Positions 43,212 through 51,226 of a stretch of DNA of 64,000 nt are shown piece after piece. The notes beneath the pieces were generated by a model. That model was not told the DNA's origin, ran no database searches, and saw only the letters and a program-made list of their open reading frames with translations. The position numbers were made by a program, and so were the translations under genes. The stretch comes from Pseudomonas triticifolii. Lineage in GTDB: Bacteria; Pseudomonadota; Gammaproteobacteria; Pseudomonadales; Pseudomonadaceae. The stretch is taken from contig NZ_JACONV010000005.1 in the NCBI RefSeq assembly GCF_014358015.1, forward strand, positions 1 to 64,000, written 5' to 3'. Position 1 is the stretch's first letter; the number at the start of each line of letters is the position of its first letter.

Positions 43212-44348
43212 ATGGCTGAAAACGAGAATGGCCAGGACAAGACAGAAGACCCCACGGATAAAAAGGTCCGGGACTCCCGGGCCGAAGGTCAGATTGCGCG
43301 TTCCAAGGAGCTGACCACGCTGGTGGTGATGCTGATGGGCGCGGGCGGGTTGTTAATGTTTGGCGGTGGCATTGCGCAAATGATGTTTGAGTTGATGCGC
43401 GACAACTTCACCATCACCCGCGAAACGATCATGGATCAGGACTACATGGGCAAGGCGTTGCTCAGTTCCGGTCTGCACGCCCTGGTGGTCGTGCTGCCGT
43501 TTCTGATTGCCATGCTCGTTGCCGCGCTGGTCGGCCCGATCATGTTGGGCGGCTGGCTGTTCGCAACCAAGTCGCTGGCCCCTAAATTCAGTCGGATGAA
43601 CCCGGCAGCGGGGCTCAAGCGCATGTTCTCGCCCCATGCGCTGGTCGAGCTGCTCAAGTCGTTCGCCAAATTTCTGATCATCCTGGCGGTCGCGCTGGTG
43701 GTGTTGAGCAAGGAGCGCAACGACCTGGTGGCCATCGCCCATGAGCCGCTGGAGCAGGCCATCATTCACAGCCTGCAGGTGGTGGGCTGGAGCAGCTTCT
43801 GGATGGCCTGCGGTCTGATATTCATTGCCGCCGCCGATGTACCATTCGTGTTGTGGGAAGCACACAAGAAACTGCTGATGACCAAGCAGGAAGTGCGTGA
43901 CGAACACAAGAACAGCGAAGGCAGTCCCGAGATCAAGCAGCGCATTCGCCAGCTGCAACGCGAGATGTCCCAGCGCAGGATGATGGCTTCGATCCCTGAG
44001 GCGGACGTCATCATCACCAACCCGACCCACTTTGCCGTGGCGCTCAAATACGATCCCGAGCAGGGCGGTGCGCCGATGCTGCTGGCCAAAGGTACCGACC
44101 TTGTGGCCCTGAAGATCCGCGAGATCGGCGCGCACAACCAGATCCTGATCCTGGAGTCGCCTGGCCTGGCGCGTTCTATCTATTACAGCACCGAGCTGGA
44201 TCAGGAGATCCCGGCAGGTCTGTATCTGGCCGTGGCGCAGGTGTTGGCCTACGTGTACCAGATCCGTCAGTACCATGCGGGGCAGGGCAGGCGGCCCGAT
44301 CCGCTGGGCGACATCACGATCCCGCCAGACCTGCAGCGCGATTCCTGA
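43212..44348 (+). CDS. flhB: Flagellar export specificity switch FlhB
   Basis: FlhB is the export gate protein that changes substrate class after the hook is complete. The 378 residues have QDKTEDPTDKKVRDSRAEGQ at the N-terminus, four membrane segments, and the self-cleavage motif NPTH (VIITNPTHFAVALKY) in the cytoplasmic domain. The end (PDPLGDITIPPDL) is variable. Last gene of the fliL unit; a 247-bp gap follows. Confidence 0.97.
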   Translation: MAENENGQDKTEDPTDKKVRDSRAEGQIARSKELTTLVVMLMGAGGLLMFGGGIAQMMFELMRDNFTITRETIMDQDYMGKALLSSGLHALVVVLPFLIAMLVAALVGPIMLGGWLFATKSLAPKFSRMNPAAGLKRMFSPHALVELLKSFAKFLIILAVALVVLSKERNDLVAIAHEPLEQAIIHSLQVVGWSSFWMACGLIFIAAADVPFVLWEAHKKLLMTKQEVRDEHKNSEGSPEIKQRIRQLQREMSQRRMMASIPEADVIITNPTHFAVALKYDPEQGGAPMLLAKGTDLVALKIREIGAHNQILILESPGLARSIYYSTELDQEIPAGLYLAVAQVLAYVYQIRQYHAGQGRRPDPLGDITIPPDLQRDS

Positions 44349-44515
44349 TCGCGCACGGTTTCGCCGTCAACATCGGACGTTCGCAGGCGTCTTGCCGGCG
44401 ATAGCGTCAGTCCCGTCGCGTGCATACCTTCTGAATAAGCCGATCGCTTCCCGAAATGTGTGCCTGGCACCTCTTTTTTTGCGTTTTGCGCCTGCAATCA
44501 CTGGCTTTGGTAAAG

Positions 44516-44532
44516 TTGGACAGGTTCTTGCA
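44516..44532 (+). promoter_or_regulatory. Sigma-54 promoter of flhA
   Basis: TTGGACAGGTTCTTGCA has GG at 44518-44519 and GC at 44530-44531 (N10), with a good TTGCA -12 block and one difference in GGCAC. It lies about 65 bp before the flhA GTG. Confidence 0.75.
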
Positions 44533-44595
44533 ATAGGTCAGTTCAAGGTCGCCTAAGGCGTCAAAGTTTTGATCTAGTGCGCAGGTAAAGAATCA

Positions 44596-46725
44596 GTGGA
44601 ACGCTCTCAGATATTCAGTAGCGCACGCAACAATATCGCAGGCCTGGGCCGTGGCCAGTTGGGCGTGCCGCTGTTGTTGCTGATCATGTTGGCAATGATG
44701 ATGTTGCCGATTCCGCCGTTCCTGCTGGACGTGCTGTTCACGTTCAACATCGCATTGTCCATCGTCGTGCTGCTGGTCTGTGTGTACGCCCTGCGGCCAC
44801 TGGATTTCTCGGTTTTCCCCACCATTCTGCTGGTCGCCACGCTGCTGCGTCTGGCCCTGAACGTCGCGTCGACCCGTGTGGTCATGCTGCACGGCCAGGA
44901 CGGGCACGCTGCTGCGGGCAAGGTGATCCAGGCCTTCGGTGAGGTGGTGATCGGCGGTAACTATGTCGTCGGTATCGTGGTGTTCGCGATTCTGATGATC
45001 ATCAACTTCGTGGTAATCACCAAGGGCGCCGGGCGTATCTCCGAGGTGAGCGCACGTTTTACCCTCGACGCGATGCCAGGCAAGCAGATGGCAATCGACG
45101 CCGACCTTAACGCTGGTCTCATCGATCAGCCGGAAGCCAAGCGCCGTCGTGCTGAAGTGGCCGGAGAGGCGGAGTTCTACGGTTCCATGGACGGTGCCAG
45201 CAAATTCGTGCGCGGCGATGCGATTGCCGGCTTGCTGATTCTGTTCATCAACCTCATTGGCGGCATGCTGGTCGGCATCCTGCAACACAACATGACCTTT
45301 GGCGACGCAGGCCGTGTCTACACCTTGCTGACCATCGGTGACGGTTTGGTGGCGCAATTGCCATCACTGCTGCTGTCCACTGCCGCTGCGATCATGGTGA
45401 CCCGTGCTTCCGGTTCGGAAGAGATGGGCAAGCTGATCAATCGTCAGATGTTCGCCTCGCCCAAGGCGCTGGCTGTATCCGCTGGCATCATGATCGTGAT
45501 GGGCCTTGTGCCGGGTATGCCGCACTTCGCCTTCATCGGTCTGGGGCTGGTGGCGGCCGGCGGTGCTTACCTGCTATGGAAGAAAGAGAACCAGGTTAAA
45601 GTCGAGGCGCTGGCCGAGGTTCAGCGTCAACAGGACCTGCTGCCAGCGCCAACCCGCATCCAGGACTCCAAGGAGCTGGGTTGGGATGACGTGACGCCTA
45701 TCGACATCATCGGTCTGGAAGTGGGTTATCGCCTGATTCCGCTGGTGGATCGCAATCAGGGTGGTCAACTGTTGGCGCGGATCAAGGGTGTGCGCAAGAA
45801 GCTGTCCCAGGAACTGGGCTTTCTGATGCCGACGGTTCACATTCGCGACAACCTCGATCTGGCGCCCAGCGCCTACCGCCTGACGCTGATGGGCGTGATC
45901 CTGGCCGAGGCCGAGATCTACCCGGATCGCGAGCTGGCGATCAACCCGGGCCAGGTGTTCGGCACGCTCAATGGCATCACCGCCAGAGACCCGGCGTTTG
46001 GTCTGGAAGCGGTGTGGATTGAAATCAGTCAGCGCAGCCAGGCGCAGTCCCTGGGCTACACCGTGGTAGACGCCAGCACCGTAGTGGCGACCCACCTCAA
46101 CCAGATTCTGTACAAGCACTCGCATGAGCTGATCGGCCATGAAGAGGTCCAGCAACTGATGCAGTTGCTTGCCAAGAGCTCGCCGAAGCTGGCTGAAGAG
46201 CTGGTGCCGGGTGTGCTGTCGCTGTCGGCGCTGCTCAATGTGCTGCAGGCGCTGTTGGCCGAGCATGTGCCGGTGCGTGATATCCGCAGCATCGCCGAGG
46301 CCATCGCGAATAACGTCGGGAAGAGTCAAGATACCGCCGCGCTGGTGGCGGTGGTGCGCGTTGGTTTGAGTCGCGCAATCGTCCAAAGCATTGTAGGCGT
46401 TGAGCCGGAGCTGCCTGTCATCACGCTGGAACCAAGGTTGGAACAGATATTGCTCAATAGTTTGCAGAGGGCTGGTCAGGGTCAGGAAGAAGGCGTTCTT
46501 CTTGAGCCGAGCATGGCTGAAAAGCTCCAGCGTTCGTTGATTGAGGCCGCCCAGCGTCAGGAAATGCAAGGGTCGCCGGTAATACTCCTGGTAGCAGGTC
46601 CGATTCGGGCCATGCTGTCACGATTTGGACGATTGGCTGTACCGAACATGCATGTTCTGGCGTATCAGGAAATTCCTGACAACAAGCAAGTTACCATCGT
46701 AGCGACTGTCGGGCCCAACGGCTGA
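44596..46725 (+). CDS. flhA: Flagellar export protein FlhA
   Basis: FlhA forms the nine-fold export ring and docking platform for chaperones. The 709-residue product has an N-terminal part with about eight membrane segments (LLLIMLAMMMLPIPPFLLDV, LDFSVFPTILLVATLLRLAL). The FHIPEP-type cytoplasmic loop holds GRISEVSARFTLDAMPGKQM and AIDADLNAGLIDQPEAKRRR. The soluble C-terminal domain follows from about residue 360. The start is GTG 44596 with AGGTAAAG before it. It precedes flhF by 11 bp. Confidence 0.97.
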   Translation: MERSQIFSSARNNIAGLGRGQLGVPLLLLIMLAMMMLPIPPFLLDVLFTFNIALSIVVLLVCVYALRPLDFSVFPTILLVATLLRLALNVASTRVVMLHGQDGHAAAGKVIQAFGEVVIGGNYVVGIVVFAILMIINFVVITKGAGRISEVSARFTLDAMPGKQMAIDADLNAGLIDQPEAKRRRAEVAGEAEFYGSMDGASKFVRGDAIAGLLILFINLIGGMLVGILQHNMTFGDAGRVYTLLTIGDGLVAQLPSLLLSTAAAIMVTRASGSEEMGKLINRQMFASPKALAVSAGIMIVMGLVPGMPHFAFIGLGLVAAGGAYLLWKKENQVKVEALAEVQRQQDLLPAPTRIQDSKELGWDDVTPIDIIGLEVGYRLIPLVDRNQGGQLLARIKGVRKKLSQELGFLMPTVHIRDNLDLAPSAYRLTLMGVILAEAEIYPDRELAINPGQVFGTLNGITARDPAFGLEAVWIEISQRSQAQSLGYTVVDASTVVATHLNQILYKHSHELIGHEEVQQLMQLLAKSSPKLAEELVPGVLSLSALLNVLQALLAEHVPVRDIRSIAEAIANNVGKSQDTAALVAVVRVGLSRAIVQSIVGVEPELPVITLEPRLEQILLNSLQRAGQGQEEGVLLEPSMAEKLQRSLIEAAQRQEMQGSPVILLVAGPIRAMLSRFGRLAVPNMHVLAYQEIPDNKQVTIVATVGPNG

Positions 46726-46736
46726 GGTAGTGAGTC

Positions 46737-48065
46737 ATGCAAGTTAAGCGATTTTTCGCCGCCGATATGCGTCAAGCCATGAAGCTGGTTCGCGATGAGC
46801 TGGGCGCTGAGGCGGCCATCATTGGCAACCGCCGCATCGCCGGTGGCGTCGAGTTGACCGCCGCGCTGGATTACAAGCTGTCGGCCCTGGCCCCACGCGT
46901 TCCGAACATGGAGCTTGAAGACGAACTGCGCAAAACCCAGTCGCGCATCGTCTCCGCTCAGGCTGAATTGAACAACCGCAGCGACAGCGATGCCTCGGTC
47001 AATCTTCAGCTGTTTTCCGGCAAGTCGATCAGTGCCGCCGACACGCACATCGAGCCCACGCTCGAAGAGCCGCCACGCCCGTCCGCTTACGCGCCGACCC
47101 CGGCTGCCGAGCCTGCTGGCGGACAACGCGCCTTCGACTCGATGCGTTCCGAATTGAATGGCCTGCGCGAGCTGCTGGAAGTCCAGCTGGGCTCTCTGGC
47201 CTGGACCCAGTTGCAAGGCAGCCGCCCGCAGCAGGCCAACCTGTGGCGTCGTCTGCAGCGCGTGGGTCTCTCAGGTCCGCTGTCGCGCGATCTGCTGTCG
47301 ATGATTCCCGATATCGACGAGCCTCGTCAGGCCTGGCGCATGTTGCTGGCTCACCTGGCGCGCATGATTGCCGTACCTGACGTCGAGCCGCTGGAAGAGG
47401 GTGGTGTGATCGCCATGGTCGGTCCTGCCGGCATGGGCAAGACCACCACGCTCGCCAAGCTGGCAGCCCGTTATGTGCTGAAGTACGGCGCACAGAATAT
47501 TGCACTGGTCAGCATGGACAGTTTCCGCATTGGCGCTCAGGAGCAGCTCAAGACGCTGGGCCGGATCCTCAATGTCCCGGTTACTCACGTCGATCCGGGG
47601 CAGTCGCTGGCGCAGGCACTTGAGCCTCTGTTGCGCAAGCGTGTGGTGTTGATCGATACCGCAGGCCTGCAAGCCAGCGATCCTGCGTTGCGCATGCAGC
47701 TGGAAAGCCTGGCAGGTCGCGGTATCAAGGCGCGCAACTACCTGGTGCTGGCGACAACCAGTCAGAAGCAGGTATTGACCGCTGCGTATCACAGTTACAA
47801 GCGTTGTGGCCTGGCCGGATGCATTCTGACCAAGCTGGATGAAACCGCCAGCCTGGGCGAAGTCCTGAGCCTGGCGATCAGTCATGAATTACCGGTGGCC
47901 TACCTGACTGACGGGCCGCGCATTCCGGACGATCTGCACATTCCCCGCCGTCACCAGTTGGTGAGTCGTGCAGTGAGTGTCCAGATGCAGGACGAGCCGA
48001 GCGAGGAAGCGATGGCTGATATGTTTGCCGACCTCTATCACACACCTGGCAAAAGGGTGGGTTAA
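46737..48065 (+). CDS. flhF: Polar flagellar placement GTPase FlhF
   Basis: FlhF is an SRP-type GTPase that directs the first flagellar parts to the pole. The 442 residues start with MQVKRFFAADMRQAMKLVRD, followed by a variable linker (about 80-150) and the NG domain. The NG domain has the P-loop GPAGMGKTTTLAKLAARY, VSMDSFRIGAQEQLKTLGRI, VLIDTAGLQ (DTAG) and LTKLDETASLGEVLSLAI. It lies between flhA and fleN, the standard order. Confidence 0.97.
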   Translation: MQVKRFFAADMRQAMKLVRDELGAEAAIIGNRRIAGGVELTAALDYKLSALAPRVPNMELEDELRKTQSRIVSAQAELNNRSDSDASVNLQLFSGKSISAADTHIEPTLEEPPRPSAYAPTPAAEPAGGQRAFDSMRSELNGLRELLEVQLGSLAWTQLQGSRPQQANLWRRLQRVGLSGPLSRDLLSMIPDIDEPRQAWRMLLAHLARMIAVPDVEPLEEGGVIAMVGPAGMGKTTTLAKLAARYVLKYGAQNIALVSMDSFRIGAQEQLKTLGRILNVPVTHVDPGQSLAQALEPLLRKRVVLIDTAGLQASDPALRMQLESLAGRGIKARNYLVLATTSQKQVLTAAYHSYKRCGLAGCILTKLDETASLGEVLSLAISHELPVAYLTDGPRIPDDLHIPRRHQLVSRAVSVQMQDEPSEEAMADMFADLYHTPGKRVG

Positions 48066-48180
48066 GTGATGGATATCATTGAAATGTCCCTGCATCGATG
48101 GTCTGCCAGGCATTGTTCGCTCGCGAACGTGCAGCCCCCAATGTGGCTTCGGTCTACGCAAGACAAGGTAAAGAAATAAC

Positions 48181-49014
48181 ATGGGCAGCATGCATCCCGT
48201 ACAGGTTATCGCGGTGACTGGCGGCAAAGGTGGCGTCGGTAAGACTAACGTGTCAGTGAACCTTTCACTGGCCCTTGCCGAGCTCGGCCGGCGCGTCATG
48301 CTGCTGGACGCCGATCTGGGTCTGGCCAACGTTGACGTTCTGCTGGGGCTTACGCCCAAGCGTACGCTCGCCGATGTCATAGAAGGTCGTTGCGAGCTGC
48401 GTGACGTGCTCCTGCAAGGGCCGGGCGGCGTTCGTATCGTACCGGCCGCGTCCGGCACCCAGAGCATGGTTCACCTGTCGCCTGCCCAGCATGCCGGCCT
48501 GATCCAGGCGTTCAGCGAGATCGGCGACAACCTCGATGTGCTGGTCATCGACACGGCCGCCGGTATCGGTGAGTCGGTCGTCAGCTTCGTACGCGCGGCC
48601 CAGGAAGTACTGCTGGTGGTCTGCGACGAGCCTACCTCGATCACCGATGCCTACGCACTGATCAAACTGTTGAATCGCGATTACGGCATGAACCGCTTCC
48701 GTGTCCTGGCCAATATGGCCCAGAGCCCGCAGGAAGGTCGCAACCTGTTTGCCAAACTGACGAAAGTCACGGACCGCTTTCTGGACGTGGCGCTGCAGTA
48801 TGTGGGCGCCGTGCCGTACGACGAGTGCGTGCGCAAGGCCGTACAGAAGCAGCGCGCCGTGTACGAAGCCTTCCCGCGCTCCAAGTGCGCACTGGCATTC
48901 AAAGCCATCGCTCAGAAGGTCGACACCTGGCCACTTCCTGCCAACCCGCGGGGTCACCTGGAGTTTTTCGTCGAGCGACTCGTTCACCAGACCAGCGCGG
49001 GGCCTGTCCAATGA
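48181..49014 (+). CDS. fleN: Flagellar number regulator FleN (FlhG), MinD-type ATPase
   Basis: FleN limits the number of polar flagella and restrains FleQ. The 277-residue product has the deviant Walker A motif VTGGKGGVGKTNVSVNLSLA, LLDADLGLANVDVLLGL and IDTAAGIGESVVSFVRAAQE. The start ATG 48181 is used; ATG 48190 is possible. A 115-bp gap separates it from flhF. Its stop overlaps the fliA start by 4 bp (ATGA). Confidence 0.97.
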   Translation: MGSMHPVQVIAVTGGKGGVGKTNVSVNLSLALAELGRRVMLLDADLGLANVDVLLGLTPKRTLADVIEGRCELRDVLLQGPGGVRIVPAASGTQSMVHLSPAQHAGLIQAFSEIGDNLDVLVIDTAAGIGESVVSFVRAAQEVLLVVCDEPTSITDAYALIKLLNRDYGMNRFRVLANMAQSPQEGRNLFAKLTKVTDRFLDVALQYVGAVPYDECVRKAVQKQRAVYEAFPRSKCALAFKAIAQKVDTWPLPANPRGHLEFFVERLVHQTSAGPVQ

Positions 49015-49751
49015 CTGCGAGCGGCTACCAGATGTACAGCAAGGCTTCGCGTAACTCCCAGTACGAGTTGATCGAGCGTTACGCCCCGTTGGTCAAGCGC
49101 ATTGCCTACCACTTGCTGGCGCGCTTGCCTGCCAGCGTGCAGGTCGAGGACCTGATCCAGGCTGGCATGATCGGCCTGTTGGAAGTGTCGACCAAATACG
49201 ACTCCACCAAGGGGGCGAGCTTCGAGACTTACGCAGGCATCCGCATTCGTGGTGCAATGCTCGATGAAGTTCGCAAGGGTGACTGGGCGCCACGTTCGGT
49301 CCACCGCAATACCCGTATGGTGAGCGACGCAATTCGCGCAATTGAAGCGAAAACCGGGCGTGACGCTAAAGATCACGAGGTTGCGGCCGAACTCCAGTTA
49401 AGTCTCGATGATTATTACGGGATTTTGAATGATACCTTGGGCAGCCGCCTCTTCAGTTTCGACGACCTGCTTCAGGACGGCGATCATGAAGGGCTGCATG
49501 AGGATGGTGCCAGCGGTTCGCTCGAACCGTCACGGGACCTGGAAGACGAGCGCTTCCAGGCCGCCCTGGCCGATGCGATTGCCAATCTGCCGGAGCGTGA
49601 GCGTCTGGTCTTGGCGCTGTACTACGACGAAGAGCTGAACCTCAAGGAAATCGGAGAGGTCCTGGGGGTCAGTGAATCGCGGGTCAGTCAGTTACACAGC
49701 CAGTGCGCAGCTCGTTTGCGAGGGCGTTTGGGGGAGTGGCGAGCGCGTTGA
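49011..49751 (+). CDS. fliA: Flagellar sigma factor FliA (sigma-28)
   Basis: FliA directs transcription of flagellin and other late genes. The start ATG 49011 overlaps the fleN stop and gives 246 residues, the family size. The longer upstream frame is fleN read out of frame. Seen: region 2 (YHLLARLPASVQVEDLIQAG, MIGLLEVSTKYD, GASFETYAGIRIRGAMLDEV), region 3, and region 4 with LPERERLVLALYYDEELNLK and IGEVLGVSESRVSQLHSQCA. Several of its likely sites are found in this window. Confidence 0.98.
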   Translation: MTASGYQMYSKASRNSQYELIERYAPLVKRIAYHLLARLPASVQVEDLIQAGMIGLLEVSTKYDSTKGASFETYAGIRIRGAMLDEVRKGDWAPRSVHRNTRMVSDAIRAIEAKTGRDAKDHEVAAELQLSLDDYYGILNDTLGSRLFSFDDLLQDGDHEGLHEDGASGSLEPSRDLEDERFQAALADAIANLPERERLVLALYYDEELNLKEIGEVLGVSESRVSQLHSQCAARLRGRLGEWRAR

Positions 49752-49956
49752 CAGTCAATGCGCGGCTCAAGGCCGCGGGTTGTCTGCAAGCCGGCTGTGC
49801 AGAGCGTTACGTGGTAACAGGATAGACAAGGCATAGGCTTGTCGGCAGTGCTCAAGGTTCTGCCGGTCAGGGGTTGTGCCTGTCTTTTCGCCAAGCCCGT
49901 CGTCGTTTCGTACAGCCGGGGGTGTGCTGTGCCAGTATTGCCGGTATTGATTGAAC

Positions 49957-49981
49957 AGCGCGTTCAGGTGCTGAACGCGTT
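49957..49981 (+). promoter_or_regulatory. Stem-loop in the leader before cheY
   Basis: GCGTTCAG (49960-49967) and CTGAACGC (49971-49978) pair perfectly over a GTG loop, and three more pairs extend it to 49957/49981. It ends 12 nt before the GGAGG of cheY. There is no T-run, so a leader or spacer role is more likely than termination. Confidence 0.4.
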
Positions 49982-50002
49982 AAAGACTGCTTGGAGGTCG
50001 AA

Positions 50003-50389
50003 TTGGACAAGAACATGAAAATCCTCATCGTTGATGACTTCTCAACGATGCGGCGGATCATCAAAAACCTGTTGCGTGACCTTGGGTTTACCAACACCTC
50101 GGAAGCGGATGACGGGTTGACCGCATTGCCGATGCTGCAGAGCGGCGCGTTTGATTTCCTGGTGACTGACTGGAACATGCCTGGCATGTCCGGTATCGAT
50201 CTGTTGCGTCAGGTCCGTCAGGACGAGCGCCTCAAGAGCCTCCCAGTGCTTATGGTCACTGCTGAAGCCAAGCGTGAGCAGATCATCGAAGCTGCCCAGG
50301 CCGGGGTGAACGGTTATGTCGTCAAGCCATTCACGGCTCAAGCGCTGAAAGAAAAGATCGAAAAGATCTTTGAACGCGTCAATAGCTGA
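50003..50389 (+). CDS. cheY: Chemotaxis response regulator CheY
   Basis: CheY carries the phosphate signal from CheA to FliM and sets the direction of rotation. It is a single receiver domain with the acidic pair in ILIVDDFS, the phosphoacceptor Asp in [12 protein letters not shown], the Thr/Ala of MVTAEAKRE, and Lys in VVKPFTA. I choose TTG 50003 because GGAGG (49993-49997) is well placed for it; ATG 50015 would give the common 124-residue form but lies too far from that RBS. It is followed by cheZ after 19 bp. Confidence 0.95.
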   Translation: MDKNMKILIVDDFSTMRRIIKNLLRDLGFTNTSEADDGLTALPMLQSGAFDFLVTDWNMPGMSGIDLLRQVRQDERLKSLPVLMVTAEAKREQIIEAAQAGVNGYVVKPFTAQALKEKIEKIFERVNS

Positions 50390-50408
50390 TGCAAGCCGTG
50401 AGGGCGCT

Positions 50409-51194
50409 ATGGATAACACTGATTCGATGGCCGACTTTGAGTCGACCCTGAAAAGACACGCGCAGGAACTCGTCACCAGCCTTGAAAAAGGCCGTTTCGG
50501 CGAAGCTGTGCAATTGATCCATGAGCTAAACCAGACACGCGACCGCGGCCTTTATCAGGAAGTGGGCAAGCTGACTCGTGAGCTGCACAGTGCAATCGTC
50601 AACTTTCAGATTGATCCGCACATGCCTCAGGCCGAGGAGGTGTCGCAGATCACAGATGCCACCGAACGCCTGTCGTACGTCGTTCGGCTGACCGAAAATG
50701 CGGCCAACCGCACCATGGATCTGGTCGAGGAAAGCACGCCGCTCATGAACGGTCTGAGTTCCGACGCCAAGGCGTTGAGCGAAGACTGGGGACGTTTCAT
50801 GCGCCGCGAAATCGGTGCTGAAGAATTCCGTGATCTCGCCAAGCGGGTCGATGGATTTCTGACGCGTACCGAGAAGGAAACCCATGAGGTTTCCGCGCAC
50901 CTCAATGACATTCTGCTTGCTCAGGATTACCAGGATCTCACCGGTCAGGTCATCAAGCGTGTCACGCAACTGGTCACTGAAGTTGAAGGCAATTTGCTCA
51001 AACTGGTGCTCATGGCCAGCCATGTCGATCGCTTTGCAGGCATCGAACATGACGAAGAATCCATCCTTGCTGAAAAAGATCCTAAAAAACATCTCGCCAA
51101 GGGTGAAGGTCCGCAGATTCATGCCGATAAACGTGAAGACGTCGTATCCGGACAGGATGATGTAGACGATCTGCTATCGAGCCTCGGCTTCTAG
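50409..51194 (+). CDS. cheZ: CheY phosphatase CheZ
   Basis: CheZ removes the phosphate from CheY. The 261-residue helical protein has TERLSYVVRLTENAANRTMD and LLAQDYQDLTGQVIKRVTQL, the active-site part with Asp and Gln. The C-terminal CheY-binding peptide ends QDDVDDLLSSLGF. ATG 50409 with GAGGG before it is preferred over an earlier ATG at 50370 that overlaps cheY. Confidence 0.96.
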   Translation: MDNTDSMADFESTLKRHAQELVTSLEKGRFGEAVQLIHELNQTRDRGLYQEVGKLTRELHSAIVNFQIDPHMPQAEEVSQITDATERLSYVVRLTENAANRTMDLVEESTPLMNGLSSDAKALSEDWGRFMRREIGAEEFRDLAKRVDGFLTRTEKETHEVSAHLNDILLAQDYQDLTGQVIKRVTQLVTEVEGNLLKLVLMASHVDRFAGIEHDEESILAEKDPKKHLAKGEGPQIHADKREDVVSGQDDVDDLLSSLGF

Positions 51195-51226
51195 GTCTGT
51201 TGACGGATAATTATAGGGAGCACCCC

